Of a stretch of 64,000 nt of DNA, positions 59,965 to 64,000 are shown in pieces. The notes below the pieces were generated by a model. That model did no database searches, was not told where the DNA came from, and saw nothing but the letters and a program-made list of their open reading frames with translations. The position numbers were made by a program, and so were the translations under genes. Position 1 is the first letter of the stretch, and the number at the start of each line of letters is the position of its first letter. The stretch is taken from NCBI GenBank assembly GCA_964019055.1, contig OZ025214.1:10367101-10431100 (forward strand), given 5' to 3'. This DNA comes from Anthopleura xanthogrammica. Taxonomy: Eukaryota; Cnidaria; Anthozoa; Actiniaria; Actiniidae.

Positions 59965-62900
59965 TTAAACGTTTGGCCAGAACTTGCCAATAACATTCCA
60001 TGAACGTTTGAAGTAGCGTTTCTTGCGTTCGGACTGGAAACGCTTGGCAAAGAGAGGAAGGAAGAAAAACAAACGTCGGCGTACACAAGACAGTACAACA
60101 CGAACAGCAGGCTGCTCGTTACGAAAGCGGAAATTATTACGTGACATCCAGACGAAGAACTTGGCCAGATTAAGAACGTAGGAAAAGACAGGTGGGACAA
60201 TTTCTCGCTCACCTTCATCAAAACCAAAAAGAAGGTGACGAGGTGCAAGACGAGGACACAATGGGGTAACACGAAGAAAGATTGTTTGTAGTTGCAGAAG
60301 GACAGATTGAGTAAAGGTGCAGTCAAAAAACAAGTGTTGAAGAGTTTCACGATCGTTGTTACAGTGACACATTGGATCGACAGACATACCAAAAGAAACA
60401 AGACGATCAGCAGTATAGAGTACCCCATGTGCAATCTTCCAATTTACATCGATAACATGACGGTCAAGAGGCAGAACGTGTACTTGTTTCCACGTTTCTG
60501 CCCAGTACAAAGAACCAAAAGTAGAAGAGAATTTGTTGATACAGTGTGGTGGAATGGCAGTGGTTTTCATTAAGATAGAATAACAGAGCTTGGTGGTGCA
60601 AATGGCCAATGGACGTGGCTGTCCATTGTCATCTGCACACAAGAAGTATCCATTGCCTCGCGAATGGCCTCCTAGAAGAGCCCAAGATTCCAAGACGGAG
60701 GCAAAAAACGGAGGCAAAAGCGAAGATGGGTAGAACGCTGGAAAAGAAAGAACTTCATGGACTGTGGTACCAAAGCATCTCTGTATGTAATAAGTGAAGA
60801 ACGTTCCCCATTTATTAGGGGAAAGGATGAACCGTTTGATCCACTGGACATGGAGAGCACGGACTTTCAAACGGACATCCACCACTGCAAAACCACCACT
60901 TAATTTATCAAGATTGGTAGTTGTACGTGCAACCAGCTCTTTCTTGCCAGACCAGAAGAATTTAAAAAGAGATTTATTGATTGTGGACAAGAGACCATCT
61001 GGTAATGGTAGCACTGTGGCAACATACCAAAGACCAGAGAGCGCAAGGGCATTCGCAACAAGAGATTTTCCCCGAAAGGACAGACAACGCCGTTGCCAAA
61101 GATCAAAGACATTGGAAAGAGATGTAATCCGCTTGTCCCAGTTTGAAGAAGAAGGCAAATTTGGGCCCAGAGAGGTACCCAGACATGGGATAGCCTCACT
61201 AGACCAATCGAGAAGAACTGGTGGGTCTGAGCGATTCGCCCAGGACCCAAGCCACAGACCTTTTGACTTTGAAGGGTTCAGTTTTGCACCAGATGCCTGT
61301 TCATATAGACTATAAATGTCAAAGATAGCACGTATAGAATCATCATTGGTGACAGTTAAAGTAGTATCATCTGCATACTGATTGATTAAAGATGTACAAG
61401 AAACAGGTCCGGGCAGGAGAAAACCTTCAATACGGGGACAAGCTCGGATATTACAAGCCAAGACTTCAGCGGTGATGATGTAAAGCAAGGGTGAGAGTGG
61501 ACACCCTTGCCGTACACCACGAGACAAAGAAAAGAAAGGGGTGAAAAACCCATTAACTTGGACAGTGGACAGCACGTCAGTGTAAAACGTACTGATCCAC
61601 TGAAGAAAATTTGGGCCAAAACCCATTACTCGTAAAGTCTTGAGAAGAAAAGGCCAATCAACACGGTCAAAAGCTTTCTCTTGATCTAGTGATATTAGGG
61701 CAGCAGGGATGTTATTCAGAGTTGCAAAGTCAACGATATTTTGTAAAAGAAGAACAGTCTCTCCAATGAAACGGCCAGGCACAGAACCTGACTGATCAGG
61801 AGAGATGACTTCAGATAAGACTTTAAGCAACCTGCCAGAGATTGCTCGTGACGCAATTTTATAGTCGCAGTTGAGTAGAGTAATGGGTCGCCAGTTCTTA
61901 CGATTACGTAAATCACCCTTTTTGGGGACAAGAGTAATGGTGCCTTGGCGTTGAGAATAGGAAAGGCAGCCTTTAACACAACCATGATTAAGAACATCTA
62001 CAAGATCTTTACCAAGAATGTCCCAAAAAGAAAGATAGAACTCCATGGGAAGACCATCAAACCCAGGCGTTTTATTACGTGTCATCCCTTTCAAGGCAGC
62101 ATAGCATTCATCAGGTTTTAAGGCTCCTTCACAAAGATTTGCTTGTGAAGGATCAAGACGAGACTCCAATTTTCTCAGAAGAATATTTTGAAGAGTATTA
62201 TCAGTAGATCCAGCAGAAAAGAGTTCAGAATAGAATTCTTGCCAGGCATCCAGAAGGTCCATAGAAGAAGAAACATATTGACCAGCATTGTTTTGAACAG
62301 AGAAGATGGTACTGTCAGACTGTTTCTTTTTGACTGACTTGAAGAAAAAAGAAGTGGAAGATTCTCCTTCCTCTGCCCATTGGGTGCGGGAACGAACTCG
62401 CAAACCCTCAGCTTCAAACTGGTCAAGAATCGAGATTTGATGAAGGACTGCCTTGTAACTAGGCATACAAGAGGAATCACCAGAATCTATTTTACTTTTA
62501 AGATGAGAAGCACGATTCTCAAGAGTGGACCTTTCCAAACGCCTGGCTTTAGCTTTGGAAGAACAATATGTGATGGATAGAGACTTTATCCATTGTTTGC
62601 CTCTATCCCACCACAAAGAAAGATGACGGTAGTTGGTTTTCTGCTGGATCCATCGTTTCCAAAAATTACGGATAATAAGGGAGTAGTCGTCTTCATTAAG
62701 AATACTGATGTTGAGTTTCCAAAAACTCGGGCCCCTTTTCACTGGACAAGGGATATTAATATGTACAATTACAGCACAGTGATCAGAGTGTGGACAAGGA
62801 ACAATGATTGAAGAAACAGCAAAATAAGACCACACATTAGGTACGCCAATAAGATCAATACGAGACGATATTGAACCATCTGGACGTGTCCATGTAAACG

Positions 62901-63465
62901 ATTTAGAGACAGGATGCAAAGTACGCCAAATATCAACAACATTAAAATTAACAAAAAGATCAGTAAGTTTATCTGAGGTGTCACGTTGGGTGAAATCAGT
63001 GACAGAAGAAGATCGGTCAAGAGAACGATCAAAAACGGCGTTAAAATCGCCCAACAGAAAAACAGGACTAGAAGTAGTGGTGAACTGATCAAGATCTTCA
63101 AAAAAGGGCCCTCTAACCAGATACTGATTAGGGGCATAAATACAAACGACACGAAAATCATGACAAGAAGATTGAAAGTCGGTGACTATGACACGTCCAG
63201 AATTGTGTTGATGGAAGTTGTTAACAGTAAACCCAGATTTAAAGAGAATACAAACACCAGCACTGTGACTTGACAAATGCGAACCAACAACAGAGAAAGA
63301 AGACCCATTGAACCAAGACTGTAGTTCAGCATCAGATGTTGAGTGGGTCTCTTGAAGACAAACGATGTCCAGTGAAGGGACCATGGAGTTTAACCAAACA
63401 AGAAGAGGCTGCCTTTTTGAAAGGTCGCGAAGACCGTTGACATTCAAGGTTAAGATCTTAACCAT
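59965..63465 (-). CDS. LINE-A ORF2 (copy 6)
   Basis: Intact, 1166 aa. I count seven synonymous changes (60634, 60844, 61057, 61201, 61210, 61417, 61420) and one amino-acid change, Ala95 to Thr (63183), against copy 1. The excess of silent changes suggests selection on the protein. Confidence 0.94.
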   Translation of the reverse strand: MVKILTLNVNGLRDLSKRQPLLVWLNSMVPSLDIVCLQETHSTSDAELQSWFNGSSFSVVGSHLSSHSAGVCILFKSGFTVNNFHQHNSGRVIVTDFQSSCHDFRVVCIYAPNQYLVRGPFFEDLDQFTTTSSPVFLLGDFNAVFDRSLDRSSSVTDFTQRDTSDKLTDLFVNFNVVDIWRTLHPVSKSFTWTRPDGSISSRIDLIGVPNVWSYFAVSSIIVPCPHSDHCAVIVHINIPCPVKRGPSFWKLNISILNEDDYSLIIRNFWKRWIQQKTNYRHLSLWWDRGKQWIKSLSITYCSSKAKARRLERSTLENRASHLKSKIDSGDSSCMPSYKAVLHQISILDQFEAEGLRVRSRTQWAEEGESSTSFFFKSVKKKQSDSTIFSVQNNAGQYVSSSMDLLDAWQEFYSELFSAGSTDNTLQNILLRKLESRLDPSQANLCEGALKPDECYAALKGMTRNKTPGFDGLPMEFYLSFWDILGKDLVDVLNHGCVKGCLSYSQRQGTITLVPKKGDLRNRKNWRPITLLNCDYKIASRAISGRLLKVLSEVISPDQSGSVPGRFIGETVLLLQNIVDFATLNNIPAALISLDQEKAFDRVDWPFLLKTLRVMGFGPNFLQWISTFYTDVLSTVQVNGFFTPFFSLSRGVRQGCPLSPLLYIITAEVLACNIRACPRIEGFLLPGPVSCTSLINQYADDTTLTVTNDDSIRAIFDIYSLYEQASGAKLNPSKSKGLWLGSWANRSDPPVLLDWSSEAIPCLGTSLGPNLPSSSNWDKRITSLSNVFDLWQRRCLSFRGKSLVANALALSGLWYVATVLPLPDGLLSTINKSLFKFFWSGKKELVARTTTNLDKLSGGFAVVDVRLKVRALHVQWIKRFILSPNKWGTFFTYYIQRCFGTTVHEVLSFPAFYPSSLLPPFFASVLESWALLGGHSRGNGYFLCADDNGQPRPLAICTTKLCYSILMKTTAIPPHCINKFSSTFGSLYWAETWKQVHVLPLDRHVIDVNWKIAHGVLYTADRLVSFGMSVDPMCHCNNDRETLQHLFFDCTFTQSVLLQLQTIFLRVTPLCPRLAPRHLLFGFDEGEREIVPPVFSYVLNLAKFFVWMSRNNFRFRNEQPAVRVVLSCVRRRLFFFLPLFAKRFQSERKKRYFKRSWNVIGKFWPNV

Positions 63466-63891
63466 GGAGAGGTTTTAGATGGTTTTTGACCCAAGAAGAA
63501 ATATGTTTAAACAACCAACAACGCACAAAATAATTAAGTTGACCACTTGGTGATTCAACATATATTACAAGATACATAAGTTTAAGGTTGATTACTTTGT
63601 AATTCAACATATACGTAATATAATTAATTATTAATGTGATCACTTTGTGATCCAATATAGAATACAAAATTAAAGGGTTGATTACTTTGTAATTCAACAA
63701 TAAATACATAATTATTAATGTAATCACTTTGTGATTAACTCTAGTATAAAGTAACATAATTAAAGGGTTGATTACTTTGTAATTCAACAATAAATACATA
63801 ATTATTAGGCTGATCACTTTGTGATTCAGCCTAGTTAATATAAATAGAATAGTAAATATTTGAAATGTAATGTTATTAAAGTACATGAAGA

Positions 63892-64000
63892 TTATTTTTT
63901 AGTTTTAGATTTAGTAGACGGCTTTTTAGGAGCAGTGGGTTTACGAATGGGTACAACAGGCAAGGCAGCTTTTGAAAGACGTTTTGGCAGTCCAGGCATT
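63892..64000 (-). CDS. LINE-A ORF1 (copy 6), C-terminal end only
   Basis: Last 35 codons of ORF1, ending in the Lys-rich tail (KSKTKK and stop). The remainder is outside the window. It carries the TTTTGGCAGTCC marker. Confidence 0.85.
   Translation of the reverse strand, partial: MPGLPKRLSKAALPVVPIRKPTAPKKPSTKSKTKK

Larger units (their letters stand above)
59641..64000 (-). mobile_element. LINE-A copy 6 (cut by window end)
   Basis: The 3' 4360 bp of an element; its 5' end and most of ORF1 lie beyond the window. The tail is A5TA7. It is the most diverged copy, yet nearly all its coding differences are silent. Confidence 0.93.

Overview
This window is eukaryotic, probably animal, nuclear DNA: a tandem array of small-RNA genes invaded by three families of site-specific non-LTR retrotransposons (LINEs). 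The array unit is about 3.0 kb. In window order it holds a U1 snRNA gene (minus strand), 161 bp, a U2 snRNA gene (minus), 295 bp, a 5S rRNA gene (plus), a 738-bp spacer, five copies of a 212-bp satellite rich in TTAGGG/TAGGGTTT motifs, and a (GTTA)15-16 microsatellite ending about 20 bp before the next U1 3' end. The U1 sequence (5'-splice-site pairing end, stem-loop I, Sm site) and the 5S sequence look metazoan to me. I cannot name the species.

Layout: 1-1508 is satellite, microsatellite and most of a U1 gene. 1509-12880 holds two head-to-tail copies of LINE-A inside that U1 gene. 12881-18899 is one and a half normal units. 18900-24172 is LINE-B, inserted at a second site in another U1 gene, and 24211-29891 is LINE-A inserted in the same U1 gene. 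30222-35650 is LINE-C, inserted in the adjacent U2 gene. 35651-48255 is three nearly unbroken units, with an expanded nine-copy satellite at 45896-47803. 48256 to the window end holds three tandem LINE-A copies, the last cut by the window edge. In total there are seven U1 loci (four intact), six U2 genes (five intact) and six intact 5S genes.

The three LINE families share one plan: a short 5' UTR; an ORF1 with an RRM-like region and CCHC zinc knuckle(s); and an ORF2 with an N-terminal apurinic-type endonuclease, a reverse transcriptase (YADD) and a C-terminal cysteine-histidine motif. This fits the L1/Tx1 group, which includes families known to target U2 snRNA and 5S rRNA genes. Every insertion has a 13-14 bp target duplication and lies in the same orientation as the host snRNA gene. 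The cut sites fall in the most constrained parts of the spliceosomal RNAs: the U1 5'-splice-site pairing sequence (LINE-A), U1 stem-loop I, the U1-70K-binding loop (LINE-B), and the U2 branch-site pairing segment (LINE-C).

The target duplication recreates enough of the U1 site for another LINE-A to insert, which explains the tandem arrays. All elements lie 16-49 nt downstream of an snRNA start site, so use of the snRNA promoter is plausible (inference). LINE-C also carries four antisense, 5S rRNA-derived repeats in its 3' UTR that cover the 5S internal promoter.
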